Origin: Armatimonadota bacterium
GTDB taxonomy: Bacteria > Armatimonadota > Fimbriimonadia > Fimbriimonadales > Fimbriimonadaceae
Assembly (NCBI GenBank): GCA_016789105.1
Contig: JAEURN010000002.1
Span: 1 to 64,000 of the forward strand
Direction of reading: 5' to 3'
DNA length: 64,000 bases
Positions 23,551 through 33,072 of this stretch are shown here, piece by piece. Numbering within the stretch: the first letter of the stretch is position 1; the number at the start of each line of letters is the position of its first letter. The notes under the pieces were generated by a model. It made no database searches and was not told the DNA's origin. It saw nothing but the letters and a program-made list of their open reading frames with translations. Both the position numbers and the translations under genes were made by a program.

Positions 23551-24657
23551 TCAGACCCCCGCCCCCAACACCACTTGGGCAAACGCCCTCAGGAACACCT
23601 CGATTTCTTCGGACGTCCCGATGCTCACCCGGATATGGCCCGGCATGCCGAGCGGGCCCCCGCTCCGCACGATCACCCCCAGTTTGAGCAGTTCTTGGAA
23701 CACGTCCTGGCCCGGACGCTTGACATCGATGCAAATGAAGTTGGCCCGCGATGGCACCGTTGGGAAGCCCCACTCCGCCATCTGCTTTTCGATGCGAAGG
23801 ATTCCAGCTTTATTGGATTCCACCGATTGGTGGAGAAATTCGCTGTCGCCCAGTGCCGCAATCGCCGCCGACTGGGCCAAAGAATTCACATTGAACGGTT
23901 CTCGCGCACGGTCCATGGCATCGGCGAGGTCAGCCGGCACCAACCCGAACCCGATCCTGATCCCGGCCAACCCATACGCCTTGGAAAACGTCCGCAACAC
24001 CGAGACGTTCGCCCCGGACTTCAACAAGTCCACCGACCGCACCGGGTCATCGACATCTTGTCCGAACTCAAAATAGGCCTCATCCAAAACAAGCATCGCC
24101 GAAGCCGGCAACTGGCGACAAAATTCCGCAACCTCGGCGTGCGCCAACACGGTCCCGGTCGGATTGTGGGGATTGGCGATAAAGACAAGCTTGGTGTGGT
24201 CGTCGCAAGCCTCCAGCATGCGGCCCAGGTCGTGCCGCCATTCGGCGTCCAAAGGGACCCGCCGGTGTTCGGCTCCCGACAACCCGGCGGCGGCATCGTA
24301 GCGGACAAAGCTCGGGGAACCCGTCACGATGTCGTCGCCCGGTTCCAGATAAACGAGCCCGAGCAAATGGATCAATTCATCGCTCCCGTTGCCCAACACC
24401 ACCTGGTTCATCGGCAAGCCGAACCGGTCGGCGACCGCCTCTTTCAGCACATGGCCACTGGCATCCGGATAAAGGTGCAGCTGGCTGGCCGCTTGCCGCA
24501 CCGCTTCCACAGCCCGGGGGCTCGGGCCAAGTGGGTTTTCGTTGCTTGCCAGCTTGACCACGTCGGTAAGGCCGAGCTCGCGCTTCACCTCGTCGATCGG
24601 TTTGCCCGGGACGTAAGGCGTCATCCGCAAGACGTCGGCGCGGATCTTCGGGGACAT
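23551..24657 (-). CDS. hisC: Histidinol-phosphate aminotransferase
   Basis: This 368-residue fold-type I PLP enzyme makes histidinol phosphate from imidazole-acetol phosphate and glutamate in histidine synthesis. It has the HisC pattern VVKLASNENPLGPSP near the N-terminus, NPHNPTG near 160, LDEAYFEF near 195, and the PLP lysine in RTFSKAYGLAGIRIGF near 222; the C-terminal GGPLGMPGHIRVSIGT places the phosphate-binding Arg. It stands outside any his operon. TAGACT lies six bases before the ATG, so it is probably leaderless. Some HisC-like enzymes also act on aromatic amino acids. Confidence 0.93.
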   Translation of the reverse strand: MSPKIRADVLRMTPYVPGKPIDEVKRELGLTDVVKLASNENPLGPSPRAVEAVRQAASQLHLYPDASGHVLKEAVADRFGLPMNQVVLGNGSDELIHLLGLVYLEPGDDIVTGSPSFVRYDAAAGLSGAEHRRVPLDAEWRHDLGRMLEACDDHTKLVFIANPHNPTGTVLAHAEVAEFCRQLPASAMLVLDEAYFEFGQDVDDPVRSVDLLKSGANVSVLRTFSKAYGLAGIRIGFGLVPADLADAMDRAREPFNVNSLAQSAAIAALGDSEFLHQSVESNKAGILRIEKQMAEWGFPTVPSRANFICIDVKRPGQDVFQELLKLGVIVRSGGPLGMPGHIRVSIGTSEEIEVFLRAFAQVVLGAGV

Positions 24658-24697
24658 GTTGGCAGTCTACCGGTCTCCGGTCGGGCTCCGGCCGACT

Positions 24698-25357
24698 TCA
24701 GGCCAATGCCATTTCCCGCAAACCGGGGCTCACCGAGAACCGGGCTTCTGTTTTTGCGGCGATCTCTTCTTGGCTGACCCCGGGGGCGAGCTCTTTCAAA
24801 ATCAATTCGCCCTTGCCCACCTCAAAGACGCACAGGTCGGTGATGACCATGTTGACGCAGGCCTTGCCCGTCAACGGCAGAGTGCATTCCGGCAAGATCT
24901 TGCTCTCCCCCGCCTTGTTGGTGTGCTCCATCACAACCACGACCTTTTTGACCCCGGCAACCAAGTCCATGGCCCCGCCCATCCCTTTGACCATCTTGCC
25001 GGGGATCATCCAGTTGGCGAGGTCGCCGTTTTCGCTGACCTCCATCGCCCCCAAAATCGAAAGGTCGATGTGCCCACCCCGGATCATGGCAAAGCTATCG
25101 GCACTCGAGAAATAGGCGGTTCCTGGAATCTCGGTAATCGTCTGCTTGCCCGCATTGATCAAATCCGGGTCGGCTTCACCCTCATAGGGAAAGGGGCCCA
25201 TGCCCAGCATCCCGTTCTCGCTTTGGAGGATGACCTCCACGCCGGCCGGAATGAAGTTGGCCACCAAGGTCGGGATGCCGATCCCCAAGTTCACATAAAA
25301 GCCGTCTTGGAGTTCTTGCGCCGCTCGTTGCGCCATCTGATCCCGCGTCAAAGCCAT
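24698..25357 (-). CDS. scoB: 3-oxoacid CoA-transferase subunit B
   Basis: This 219-residue beta subunit moves CoA between succinyl-CoA and acetoacetate-type 3-oxoacids. The catalytic Glu lies in [10 protein letters not shown] near residue 47, preceded by [24 protein letters not shown] and the C-terminal [10 protein letters not shown] are typical of ScoB/AtoA. TAAACT lies six bases upstream of ATG, so it has its own leaderless transcript. Its alpha partner is at 27535, but a 653-codon chemoreceptor gene separates them, which is unusual because scoA and scoB normally overlap or abut. Confidence 0.93.
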   Translation of the reverse strand: MALTRDQMAQRAAQELQDGFYVNLGIGIPTLVANFIPAGVEVILQSENGMLGMGPFPYEGEADPDLINAGKQTITEIPGTAYFSSADSFAMIRGGHIDLSILGAMEVSENGDLANWMIPGKMVKGMGGAMDLVAGVKKVVVVMEHTNKAGESKILPECTLPLTGKACVNMVITDLCVFEVGKGELILKELAPGVSQEEIAAKTEARFSVSPGLREMALA

Positions 25358-25393
25358 GCCCAGAGTTTACACACAATAATGGGTTCAACATGG

Positions 25394-25428
25394 CTGCGGG
25401 CTCCCCGGCAGAACCGGGGAGCCCGCAG
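25394..25428. terminator. 15-bp perfect hairpin, probable terminator without U-tract
   Basis: CTGCGGGCTCCCCGG (25394-25408) pairs perfectly with 25414-25428 around the loop CAGAA. It lies between the chemoreceptor stop and the scoB promoter on the same strand, where transcription from the chemoreceptor should end. Neither strand has a T-run after it. Confidence 0.6.
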
Positions 25429-25446
25429 ATTTGGCCATCGTGGCCG

Positions 25447-27405
25447 TCAGGCAGCCAGCCGAGGTTGCTCGACTGGCGCCGGCGTCGAACCCATGTCGTA
25501 CTGGAACCGGCTGACCATGATCTTCAGGCTTTCCGCAGTCGAAGAAAGCTCTTGGCTCATCCCGCTGATCTGGCCGATCAAATCGACCTGCTCACGGACG
25601 GTCCGGCTGACTTCTTCCACGCTCGCCGTCATTTCTTCGCTGCTCGCGCTAAGTTCTTCGGCACCAGCCGCGGTTTCTTGGCTGATCGCCGCCACTTGGC
25701 TGACGGTCCCTTGCACGGCCTCGGCGTTCCGCGACATCGACTCCACGAGTTTGGTGTTCTGCTTGGCCGACTCTTGCACCCGCGCCACTGACGAGATGAT
25801 GCCTTCCAGCGCGGTGCGGGCCTCGCTGCTGAAGCTGGTGCCGTCCGCCACCTTGGCCATGCTCTCGTCCATCGCCACGATGGATTGCTGGACACCCGCG
25901 CTCACCGTTCCGATCAGTTCGCTAATTTCTTGAGTGGCATTGGCGCACCGTTCGGCCAGCTTGCGGACTTCTTCGGCAACCACGGCAAAACCTTTGCCAT
26001 GCTCGCCTGCCCGGGCCGCTTCGATGGCCGCATTGAGGGCCAACAGGTTGGTTTGGGCTGCGATGTCGTCGATGGTCTGCACGATCGTGCCAATCTGGGC
26101 CTGCTTTTCGCCAAGGTCTTGGATGACCGCCGAACACTCGCCGACCTTGCTTTCGATTTCCGCCATGCTGGAGATGGTCCGCCTGACGGCTTCGCCGCCT
26201 TGGCCTGCAATGTTGGCCGCTTCTTCGGTGATCGCCCCTTGTTCTTGGGTCGAAGCCATCACGCCTTCAATGGCGCGGGAGAGCGAATCCACCGCTCCGG
26301 CCGCGTCTTGGGCTTCGCCGGCAAGCCGTTGGGCCCCTTGGGCAATCTGCTCGCTGGTCGAACTCGTCTCGTTCACCGCATAACCAACTTGGTTCATCGT
26401 CTCACCGGTGGAGTTAGCCAGCCTCTCAGTGGAGGATGCGCTTGCCGAAAGCTGTTGGCTCGCAGCCGCCACCCCGTTCGATTGGGCGTCGATCTCGGCC
26501 ATCACGCCGCGGAGGGTCCTCAGGCAGTCGTTGTAACCCAAAATTGCTGATTGGGCGGTTTTCAGCGTCGTGTCGAAACTCTGGCAGATTTCGCCGATCT
26601 CGTCCTTGGCGTCATAACCGACCGGGTTCGTCACCGGGGTGACTTCCAGACACAGATTGCCGTTTTGCAGGCCGGCAATGCTATTGGACAAGTTGGTGAC
26701 ACAGTTAGCCCCCAAAGAATGGAGTTGGGCCTTGAGCTTGTTCAGTGGGAGGACAACCGACCGGGAGACCAACCGACCAAAGAAGCCGGCAACCCCAAGG
26801 CAGAACACGGCAACGGCAATCGAAACAACCCTCTGGGACGCAAAAAAGTTGGATGTCTCCTTGTTGCGGCGTCCGCCCTGCTCAATATTCCATTGCACCA
26901 TCTTTTCAAGCTGGGGTTTGACCTCGGCATAGTAGGTCTCGGTCACCGGGCCCATTGTTTGGGCCAGGGCTTCTTTGCCCTTTCCGGCGGCCATCATCTT
27001 TTCCGCTTCCTCCGAAAATCCAACGTACTTATCGTAAGAAGCCTTCAACTGATCCCAATTCTTCTTGTCTTCCGGAAGGACGACGGTGTCGCCATACTCT
27101 TTAAAGAGGTTGTCCCGTTGAACATCCAAGTCGTCCATTCGCTTTTGCACGGCTTCCGGGATTTCTTTTCCGCCGACCTGGTACGAGGCCATCTCGATCA
27201 ATAGCCCGCGGTCTTGCGCCAGGTTGGCATAGAGTTGGGTGATGCTTCCCGTACCCAAGACGCCATCCCGATAAAGGTTGTCGACGTGTCCGGTTGCTTC
27301 ATTCTGACCCAGAAGCGTCACGGCGATGAACAGGACGATTGCCCCACAGACCGCTCCAAACGAAACCACGAGTTTTTTTCCGACGCTCAGGTTTTTGAAC
27401 CACAT
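25447..27405 (-). CDS. Methyl-accepting chemotaxis protein
   Basis: This 652-residue receptor has an N-terminal transmembrane helix (residues 10-32), a periplasmic four-helix-bundle sensor (about 33-190), a second membrane helix (about 190-212), a linker and a cytoplasmic coiled coil. The highly conserved signalling tip reads [20 protein letters not shown] near residue 460. It would bind CheW/CheA and control flagellar or pilus-based behaviour. No che genes are nearby. A promoter pair TTGAAA/TAAGAA lies upstream, giving a short leader with GGGA before ATG. It interrupts the scoA/scoB pair. Confidence 0.95.
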   Translation of the reverse strand: MWFKNLSVGKKLVVSFGAVCGAIVLFIAVTLLGQNEATGHVDNLYRDGVLGTGSITQLYANLAQDRGLLIEMASYQVGGKEIPEAVQKRMDDLDVQRDNLFKEYGDTVVLPEDKKNWDQLKASYDKYVGFSEEAEKMMAAGKGKEALAQTMGPVTETYYAEVKPQLEKMVQWNIEQGGRRNKETSNFFASQRVVSIAVAVFCLGVAGFFGRLVSRSVVLPLNKLKAQLHSLGANCVTNLSNSIAGLQNGNLCLEVTPVTNPVGYDAKDEIGEICQSFDTTLKTAQSAILGYNDCLRTLRGVMAEIDAQSNGVAAASQQLSASASSTERLANSTGETMNQVGYAVNETSSTSEQIAQGAQRLAGEAQDAAGAVDSLSRAIEGVMASTQEQGAITEEAANIAGQGGEAVRRTISSMAEIESKVGECSAVIQDLGEKQAQIGTIVQTIDDIAAQTNLLALNAAIEAARAGEHGKGFAVVAEEVRKLAERCANATQEISELIGTVSAGVQQSIVAMDESMAKVADGTSFSSEARTALEGIISSVARVQESAKQNTKLVESMSRNAEAVQGTVSQVAAISQETAAGAEELSASSEEMTASVEEVSRTVREQVDLIGQISGMSQELSSTAESLKIMVSRFQYDMGSTPAPVEQPRLAA

Positions 27406-27430
27406 ATCTCGAATTCCCTGACCCTGGCAG

Positions 27431-27458
27431 TTCTTACAGCCAGCTGATCACGTTTCAA
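27431..27458 (-). promoter_or_regulatory. Probable promoter of the chemoreceptor gene
   Basis: TTGAAA (27458-27453) and TAAGAA (27436-27431) are spaced by 16 bp on the minus strand, with the start codon about 25 bases downstream. No FliA-type (GCCGATAA) box was seen. Confidence 0.4.
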
Positions 27459-27534
27459 TGGTCGGATTCCCCGTCGGCCGTCTTCAGCAGACGCCAATAC
27501 AATCTTGTCAAGTTTGCGGCAACAACGGTAGCTG

Positions 27535-28242
27535 TCAGCCCGAATCGCGGGAGCGGGTCGTCAGGCGTTCGATCCGCTTTTCGTAATGTGGCCCTTGCAG
27601 CAGCCGATCCACGTAGATCCCCGGCGTGTGGATCTGGTCGGCGTCAAGCTCGCCGATTTCGACGATCTCTTCAACCTCCGCAACACAGAACTTCCCGGCC
27701 GCCGCCATCATCGGGTTGAAGTTGCGGGCCGTCTTGCGGAACTGCAAGTTGCCCCACCGATCCGCGCGCCAAGCCTTGACGATGCTGAGGTCGGCCCTGA
27801 GCGCACTTTCCATCACATACATTTCGCCGTCGAACTCCCGGGTCTCTTTGCCTTCGGCGACCAATGTCCCGTAACCGGTTTTGACAAAGAATGCCGGAAT
27901 CCCCGCCCCGCCCGCGCGGATCCGTTCCGCCAAGGTGCCTTGAGGGTTGAACTCCAATTCGAGCTCGCCGCTAAGGTATTGCCGCTCGAACTCGGCATTT
28001 TCGCCCACGTAACTGCTGACCATCTTCTTGATCTGCTTGGTCTGCAGCAAAAGCCCGAGCCCAAAATCGTCAACCCCGCAGTTGTTGCTGATGACCGTGA
28101 TCCCACTCACGCCGCTGTCGCGCAAGGCAACAATCAGGTTTTCGGCAATTCCGCACAAACCAAAGCCCCCGCTCATCACCGTCATCCCGTCGAAAAGCAA
28201 ACCATCGAGGGCCTGGGCTGCCGTGGCGACCACTTTGTCCAT
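27535..28242 (-). CDS. scoA: 3-oxoacid CoA-transferase subunit A
   Basis: This 235-residue alpha subunit has the nucleotide-binding glycine motif [15 protein letters not shown] near residue 23 and [15 protein letters not shown] near 52, then the characteristic [16 protein letters not shown]. It pairs with ScoB (24698-25357) to form the active transferase, which activates 3-oxoacids such as acetoacetate for thiolysis. TAGAAT lies six bases before the ATG, so it is leaderless and independently transcribed. Transcription would run through the chemoreceptor gene before reaching scoB. Confidence 0.93.
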   Translation of the reverse strand: MDKVVATAAQALDGLLFDGMTVMSGGFGLCGIAENLIVALRDSGVSGITVISNNCGVDDFGLGLLLQTKQIKKMVSSYVGENAEFERQYLSGELELEFNPQGTLAERIRAGGAGIPAFFVKTGYGTLVAEGKETREFDGEMYVMESALRADLSIVKAWRADRWGNLQFRKTARNFNPMMAAAGKFCVAEVEEIVEIGELDADQIHTPGIYVDRLLQGPHYEKRIERLTTRSRDSG

Positions 28243-28273
28243 GCCTGGATTCTACTGAATCGAACGACGACAC

Positions 28274-28307
28274 AAGAAAAAGACCGAGCCATGGGCACGA
28301 CTCGGTC
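28274..28307 (-). terminator. Intrinsic terminator
   Basis: On the minus strand GACCGAG (28307-28301) pairs with CTCGGTC (28288-28282) around a 12-nt loop, followed by TTTTTCTT. It ends the transcript of the receiver-like gene before the scoA promoter. Confidence 0.75.
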
Positions 28308-28412
28308 GACTGGATCTGAATGTTGCTCCAAAGAAAAGGGCCAAGGGCCCTCAATCCCTGAGAATGAGCCCAACCCCAAATTGTTCCCTCATCTGTCAGA
28401 ACACTGGCATTT

Positions 28413-28748
28413 TTACGGGGAGGAAACTTCCGACAAGATCCTTTCTAACTTGAATGTGAGTTCCCCGTTGCTGACAATGCGGTCCACTCCTGCTGCCCGC
28501 CCCGATTGCAAGATCGCTTTTTCTTTGTGACCCGCATGGGCAATCAAAAAAATCCCGCTTTGTTTAAGGCGTGCCGCAAGTTCGGGGCTCCAAAGTTTGG
28601 GGTGGGTCAAATTTAAGATCGCGGCTTCGGCTTTGGGCACCTCATCGGGAATCCGGCCCAACACCACCGGCACATGACCCAACGCAGCAACCGATTTCCG
28701 CAGGCGCTCGCTCCAAATCAGGTTGTCTTCAAATATCAAAACCGTCAT
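28413..28748 (-). CDS. Degenerate receiver-like protein
   Basis: This 111-residue protein has the size and order of a CheY fold: an acidic pair after strand 1 (MTVLIFEDNLIWSERL), a third strand ILNLTHP where the phospho-acceptor Asp would be Asn (AAILNLT), IAHAGHKEK at the Thr/Ser position, and a Lys-poor end. If it is a receiver it probably cannot be phosphorylated normally. ATG at 28748 is chosen because the fold starts there; a longer in-frame reading to 28898 adds 50 residues of no recognisable structure. No histidine kinase is nearby. Confidence 0.62.
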   Translation of the reverse strand: MTVLIFEDNLIWSERLRKSVAALGHVPVVLGRIPDEVPKAEAAILNLTHPKLWSPELAARLKQSGIFLIAHAGHKEKAILQSGRAAGVDRIVSNGELTFKLERILSEVSSP

Positions 28749-28958
28749 CGCAACCCATCCGGGGGCTTCCACTCCCTTTGTGGAGACCCCACTGGCTCCA
28801 GTTCCAGCCGATCCCAACTTGATGGAATCCGTCCCGGACGCCTCATCTTGACTCCAATCCTGGTCATGCAGTGAGCCTCGCCCGCAGTTTTCCAACACTC
28901 CCTTGGCAATTGGTTACCCCCAATGCAGGCCATCGCCGGCAGGTACGCTCATTGACGC

Positions 28959-29936
28959 ATGGCCGATTCCCTGCGCTGCATCCGGTTCGAGGGCGGGCAG
29001 CTCCACCTGCTCGACCAGAGGGTCTTGCCTTCAAAAACCGTGTGGATCACGCACTCAAAACCAGCGGAAGTCGCGGAATCGATCCGCAACATGGCCGTGA
29101 GGGGGGCCCCTGCCATCGGAGTTGCTGCCGCCTATGGCATGGCCCTTGCCGCGGCCGGCGGCGAAGACTGGGAATCGGCACGGGCCGTGCTGGCTGCAAG
29201 CCGCCCAACGGCGGTCAACCTCTTTTGGGCCCTCGACCGGCTGGACCGCCTAGACGACAAATCACCAGGATCCGTTCTTGCCGAAGCGATCGCCATAGAA
29301 GCCGAAGATCTCCGGATGAATCGGCAAATCGCCGAGCTCGGTGCCGGGCTTGTCCCAGATGAGGCGGGGATCTTGACGATTTGCAACACCGGGTCTTTGG
29401 CCACCGCGGGGCATGGCACGGCCCTCGGCATCATCCGGACGGCCCACGCGACGGGGAAAGTCCGTCACGTCTATTCCTGCGAAACCCGGCCCCGGCAACA
29501 AGGGCTCCGCCTGACCGCGTATGAGCTCCTACACGACGGCATTCCATTCCATTCCATTGCCGACGGGGCCGCCGCTTCGCTGATGCAGGACGGGAAAATC
29601 GACTTCGTGGTCGCCGGTGCCGACCGGATAGCTGCCAACGGCGACACTGCCAACAAGATCGGCACCTTGATGGTGGCGGTTCTAGCCCGCCACTTCGGCA
29701 TCCCGTTCGTCATCGCCGCGCCTTCATCGACATTGGATCCGACGATTCCCGATGGCAAGGGCATCCCGATCGAAGAGCGCGACCCCCAAGAACTCACGCA
29801 TTGCGAAGGCATCCCCGTGGCACCGGAGGGGTGTCCCGTGTTCAACCCGGCATTCGACGTCACACCCGGCGCATTGATCTCGGCCATTGTCACGGAACGC
29901 CAGGTTTTCACCGCCCCTTATCGATTCCAGTCATGA
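28959..29936 (+). CDS. mtnA: S-methyl-5-thioribose-1-phosphate isomerase
   Basis: This 325-residue enzyme of the methionine salvage pathway converts methylthioribose-1-phosphate to methylthioribulose-1-phosphate. Family motifs are NMAVRGAPAIGVAAAYGMAL near 45, the catalytic Cys in ILTICNTGSLATAGHGT near 147, SCETRPRQQG, and the catalytic Asp in VVAGADRIAANGDTANKIGT near 225. TACGCT at 28944-28949 lies nine bases before ATG, so the mRNA has essentially no leader. A pyrimidine-nucleoside phosphorylase follows 121 bp downstream, giving a small nucleoside-salvage grouping. Confidence 0.94.
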   Translation: MADSLRCIRFEGGQLHLLDQRVLPSKTVWITHSKPAEVAESIRNMAVRGAPAIGVAAAYGMALAAAGGEDWESARAVLAASRPTAVNLFWALDRLDRLDDKSPGSVLAEAIAIEAEDLRMNRQIAELGAGLVPDEAGILTICNTGSLATAGHGTALGIIRTAHATGKVRHVYSCETRPRQQGLRLTAYELLHDGIPFHSIADGAAASLMQDGKIDFVVAGADRIAANGDTANKIGTLMVAVLARHFGIPFVIAAPSSTLDPTIPDGKGIPIEERDPQELTHCEGIPVAPEGCPVFNPAFDVTPGALISAIVTERQVFTAPYRFQS

Positions 29937-30057
29937 TTTGCGTCCCCTTTTGCCCCTTGTTGCCGCTCGATCCGCTTGAGGGTGGTTTGCCGCTTTGCCA
30001 GATCCGGCAGATCCAGAACCGTGGGCCACGGCAAATGGGCCACGAGGCCCCAACGCT

Positions 30058-31332
30058 ATGACCGTCATCGACATCATCGCCAAAACCCGCGACCGCGCGC
30101 CGCTCAGCCGGGCCGAATTCGACTTTTTGGCCCGGGGGGCCGCCAATGCCACGATTCCCGACTACCAACTCGCCGCCTGGCTCATGGCGGCGTACCTCAA
30201 TGGCCTCTCCGACCAGGAGACCGCCAATCTGACCCTGGCCATGGCCGATTCCGGCGAACGGGTCGACCTTGCCGGACTGCCCAAACCATGGGTTGACAAA
30301 CACAGCACCGGAGGGGTTGGCGACAAAACGACTCTGGTCCTGCTCCCGCTCCTTGCGGCCTGTGGGCTGACCGTGGTCAAGATGTCGGGGCCGGGACTCG
30401 GGAAAACCGGCGGCACGATTGACAAGCTCGCCAGCATCCCGGGATTTAGAACAGACCTCTCGCCGGACCAAATGAAGGAGCAAGCCGGCGCAATCGGCAT
30501 CGCCCTCACCGGGCAAACCCCCGCCCTAGCCCCGGCCGACAAGGTGCTTTACGCTTTGCGCGACGTCACCGCCACCGTCCCCAGCTTGCCGCTCATCGTC
30601 AGTAGCATCCTCAGCAAAAAAATTGCCGGCGGAGCAGAAACCGTCATCCTCGACGTCAAGTGTGGCCGTGGCGCTTTCATGCCAGACCTAGAGCGGGCCA
30701 CGGAGCTTTCGGCCGCCCTCGAACGGGTTGGGTCTCAGGCCGGACTTCGCGTCAAAACCGTCGTGACCGACATGGATCAACCGTTAGGCCGGACCGCTGG
30801 AAACGCCCTGGAGGTCAAAGAGGCGATCCGGGTGCTGAAGGGAATGGAGTCGGGACGGTTCACCCAATTGTGCCTGCATCTGGCCCATGCCATGTTGGCC
30901 ACGGTAGGGATGGATGCCGACCCCTCCGAGGCCATCCGGTCGGGCAAGGCCATCGCAAAAATGGAGCAGTGGGTTGCCGCCCAAGGAGGGTCGGCTGAAG
31001 TGTTCACAAGCGAGAATTGGCAAGTCGCCCCCTCCCACACCGAAGTCACCCATACCGGAGGATCAGCCTGGGTCGAATCCATCGACGCCGAAACGGTTGG
31101 GCTCGCCGTCGTCGGTTTGGGAGGCGGACGCAAAATCAAGTCCGACACGATCGACCCCCGGGTTGGGGTGGAGACCCTGATCGAAGTTGGCGACGCGGTC
31201 ACCCCCGGCCAAACCCTGTTCCACGTCCATGCCGCAGACCACCATGCGGCAGAAGCCGCAGGCCAATCCCTCGCCGGCGCAACCCGGTTTTCAGCGGTCC
31301 CGGTCAGCCCTCGGCCGGTCATCTTGAGCTAA
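30058..31332 (+). CDS. Pyrimidine-nucleoside phosphorylase / thymidine phosphorylase
   Basis: This 424-residue enzyme cleaves thymidine, and possibly uridine, with phosphate to base plus (deoxy)ribose-1-phosphate. Diagnostic segments are VDKHSTGGVGDKTTLVLLP near 78, the family signature SGPGLGKTGGTIDKLASIPG near 107, DVKCGRGAFM near 200, and DPRVGVETLIEVGDAV in the C-terminal domain. With DeoC and the aldehyde dehydrogenase at 48265-51594 it could complete a deoxynucleoside catabolic route, though the genes are 17 kb apart. GAGG about ten bases before ATG may serve as ribosome binding site. Confidence 0.92.
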   Translation: MTVIDIIAKTRDRAPLSRAEFDFLARGAANATIPDYQLAAWLMAAYLNGLSDQETANLTLAMADSGERVDLAGLPKPWVDKHSTGGVGDKTTLVLLPLLAACGLTVVKMSGPGLGKTGGTIDKLASIPGFRTDLSPDQMKEQAGAIGIALTGQTPALAPADKVLYALRDVTATVPSLPLIVSSILSKKIAGGAETVILDVKCGRGAFMPDLERATELSAALERVGSQAGLRVKTVVTDMDQPLGRTAGNALEVKEAIRVLKGMESGRFTQLCLHLAHAMLATVGMDADPSEAIRSGKAIAKMEQWVAAQGGSAEVFTSENWQVAPSHTEVTHTGGSAWVESIDAETVGLAVVGLGGGRKIKSDTIDPRVGVETLIEVGDAVTPGQTLFHVHAADHHAAEAAGQSLAGATRFSAVPVSPRPVILS

Positions 31333-31439
31333 AAGCCCGCGCCCCATGGGATCCCCAAGTTTTCGATGTCTGCACGGGCACAGTCATGCCGTTTCGGGAC
31401 ATCGCTAGTCCCACGGAACATGCCGACCGAATGGCAAAG

Positions 31440-33026
31440 TCACTTTTTCCGGGTTGAAAAGAAGTTTGAGGAATCCCCGACGGTGACAGCGTTGACCGGG
31501 ACATTGAGGTCGTCTTCCAAAACCACGACCCGCTCGCCATCCGGAAACACCACCACCCCGGTCACCCGGTAAACATAGTCTTTCGGTTTGTATCCATCGC
31601 CTTGGTCATAGGAAGTCCAGTGGCAGGTCAGCAGGTCGCCTTTGAGAGACCAGGTCCCAGCCCCTTTCGCCCCGCGGAACGTTGTGGCCCCCACGGCACC
31701 GGAAGCACTTGAAAACGTGTACTCGAACTTCCCATCCGGCTTGAGGAACAAACTGCCGCCGTAGCTGACGAACGTCATCGATGTCGAACCCGTGAACACG
31801 TTGACCCACTGCTGGCTCGCCCCACTCCCAAACCAATAGTCCCCCACCATCGCCTCGCGGTCGATCAAGGCCGCGCCTTTTGTATAGGGGCACCGGATCC
31901 CCGCCAAGAACTCTTCCCCGATCGGGGCAGAACTGCTAAACGTCAACCCCGCCGTCATCGAAGCCCCCACCGGGTATTGAGAATTGGGATCCCAATACGT
32001 TTGGGCGATGATGAGGGGTTGCCAATAGGGCCCGCAATCCACAATGTAGAGGGAGTAAAGCGCGTCCCACTTCACCCCGTCTTCAGGACCCCGGCCAAAC
32101 ATAAAGAAAGCCGGGACGCCGTCGCCCACATACCGGCGGAACACCATGCCCGTGCCCCGGTCTTTGAGCCCGGCGGGGACGTTTTCAGCCCAAAGTTTCC
32201 GCAGGGAGGCCCCCAAATCGCTGGATGCCGGGATGGCCGGGAGGAGCCGAACGCTTGCCGCCATCATCTCGCTGTAATACGGCTTGGCGCCGACAAGCCA
32301 ACCGGAGTTTTCAGTCCATCCAGATGGCAGCGAGTAGCTGAACCCTTCGGCCAGTCCACCCTTGGAAGCTTCTGCCCCCCCGCCAGACTTTGGTTTGCCG
32401 GCGATGGTGAGTTTGCCCCCCTTAAACGTGGCCTGGTCCGGCATGGCCCCAGTGAGAACCGCAAACTGGGCGGCGACCAAAGCGGGCAGCTGATCTTTGG
32501 AATCCCCATCCGCCAATGCCGCATAAATGCCCACGGTGCTGAAGCACACACTCAATGACCACTCGTAAAACTCTTGCTTTTCCCGGTCGGTGGCCTTGAC
32601 TGATTTCAGCGCGTACCGGATTTGGCCCGTTGTTGCCAAAATCGCCTCATCTCCGATTTCCATTTCGCCCTTCTGCGTGAGCGAATAGACGGTCAAAGCC
32701 GCAACGGCATAGGCGGCCGCCCCGTCATTCTCCATCTTTTGGTTTTTTGCCTCGTCTTCGTAACCTTTGATCCCTTCTTCGATGACTTGCTTGATGGCCT
32801 CTTTCAGCTCTTTGCTGTCATCGTAGATTTTCAAGTACTCGTCAATGTAGATCCGATTGCCGGTCGATTTGAACACCAAGTTGCCGTTCAGATCGGTTTG
32901 ACCGCCCAATCCTTTTTCGCCGAAAGCCTGGACCGCCTTGACCAACGGGTTCTTTTCGGGGAACTGGGCAAAGGCCGGGCAAACAACAACCACAGCCGCC
33001 AACAATGCAAAGAGCCTTGTCAACAC
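31440..33026 (-). CDS. Secreted hypothetical protein (DUF6683-like N-terminal region)
   Basis: This 528-residue protein has a signal peptide (LTRLFALLAAVVVVCPAFAQ). The first half is helical (KGYEDEAKNQKMENDGAAAYAVAALTVYSLTQ in part) and recalls DUF6683-type proteins. The second half is beta-rich and ends with a lipocalin-like module (FEYTFSSASG, GTWSLKGDLL, VVVFPDGERVVVLEDD). Neither part has a known activity. TACAAT lies six bases before GTG at 33026, so it is probably leaderless. No operon partner is apparent. Confidence 0.7.
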   Translation of the reverse strand: MLTRLFALLAAVVVVCPAFAQFPEKNPLVKAVQAFGEKGLGGQTDLNGNLVFKSTGNRIYIDEYLKIYDDSKELKEAIKQVIEEGIKGYEDEAKNQKMENDGAAAYAVAALTVYSLTQKGEMEIGDEAILATTGQIRYALKSVKATDREKQEFYEWSLSVCFSTVGIYAALADGDSKDQLPALVAAQFAVLTGAMPDQATFKGGKLTIAGKPKSGGGAEASKGGLAEGFSYSLPSGWTENSGWLVGAKPYYSEMMAASVRLLPAIPASSDLGASLRKLWAENVPAGLKDRGTGMVFRRYVGDGVPAFFMFGRGPEDGVKWDALYSLYIVDCGPYWQPLIIAQTYWDPNSQYPVGASMTAGLTFSSSAPIGEEFLAGIRCPYTKGAALIDREAMVGDYWFGSGASQQWVNVFTGSTSMTFVSYGGSLFLKPDGKFEYTFSSASGAVGATTFRGAKGAGTWSLKGDLLTCHWTSYDQGDGYKPKDYVYRVTGVVVFPDGERVVVLEDDLNVPVNAVTVGDSSNFFSTRKK

Positions 33027-33072
33027 ATTTCGATTGTATCGCTAACGCCAGGATGCAAGAGCATTCCGCGCC

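Noticed and set aside
28749-28898. N-terminal extension of the receiver-like protein
   Set aside because: The extra 50 residues have no recognisable structure and the receiver fold begins at ATG 28748.
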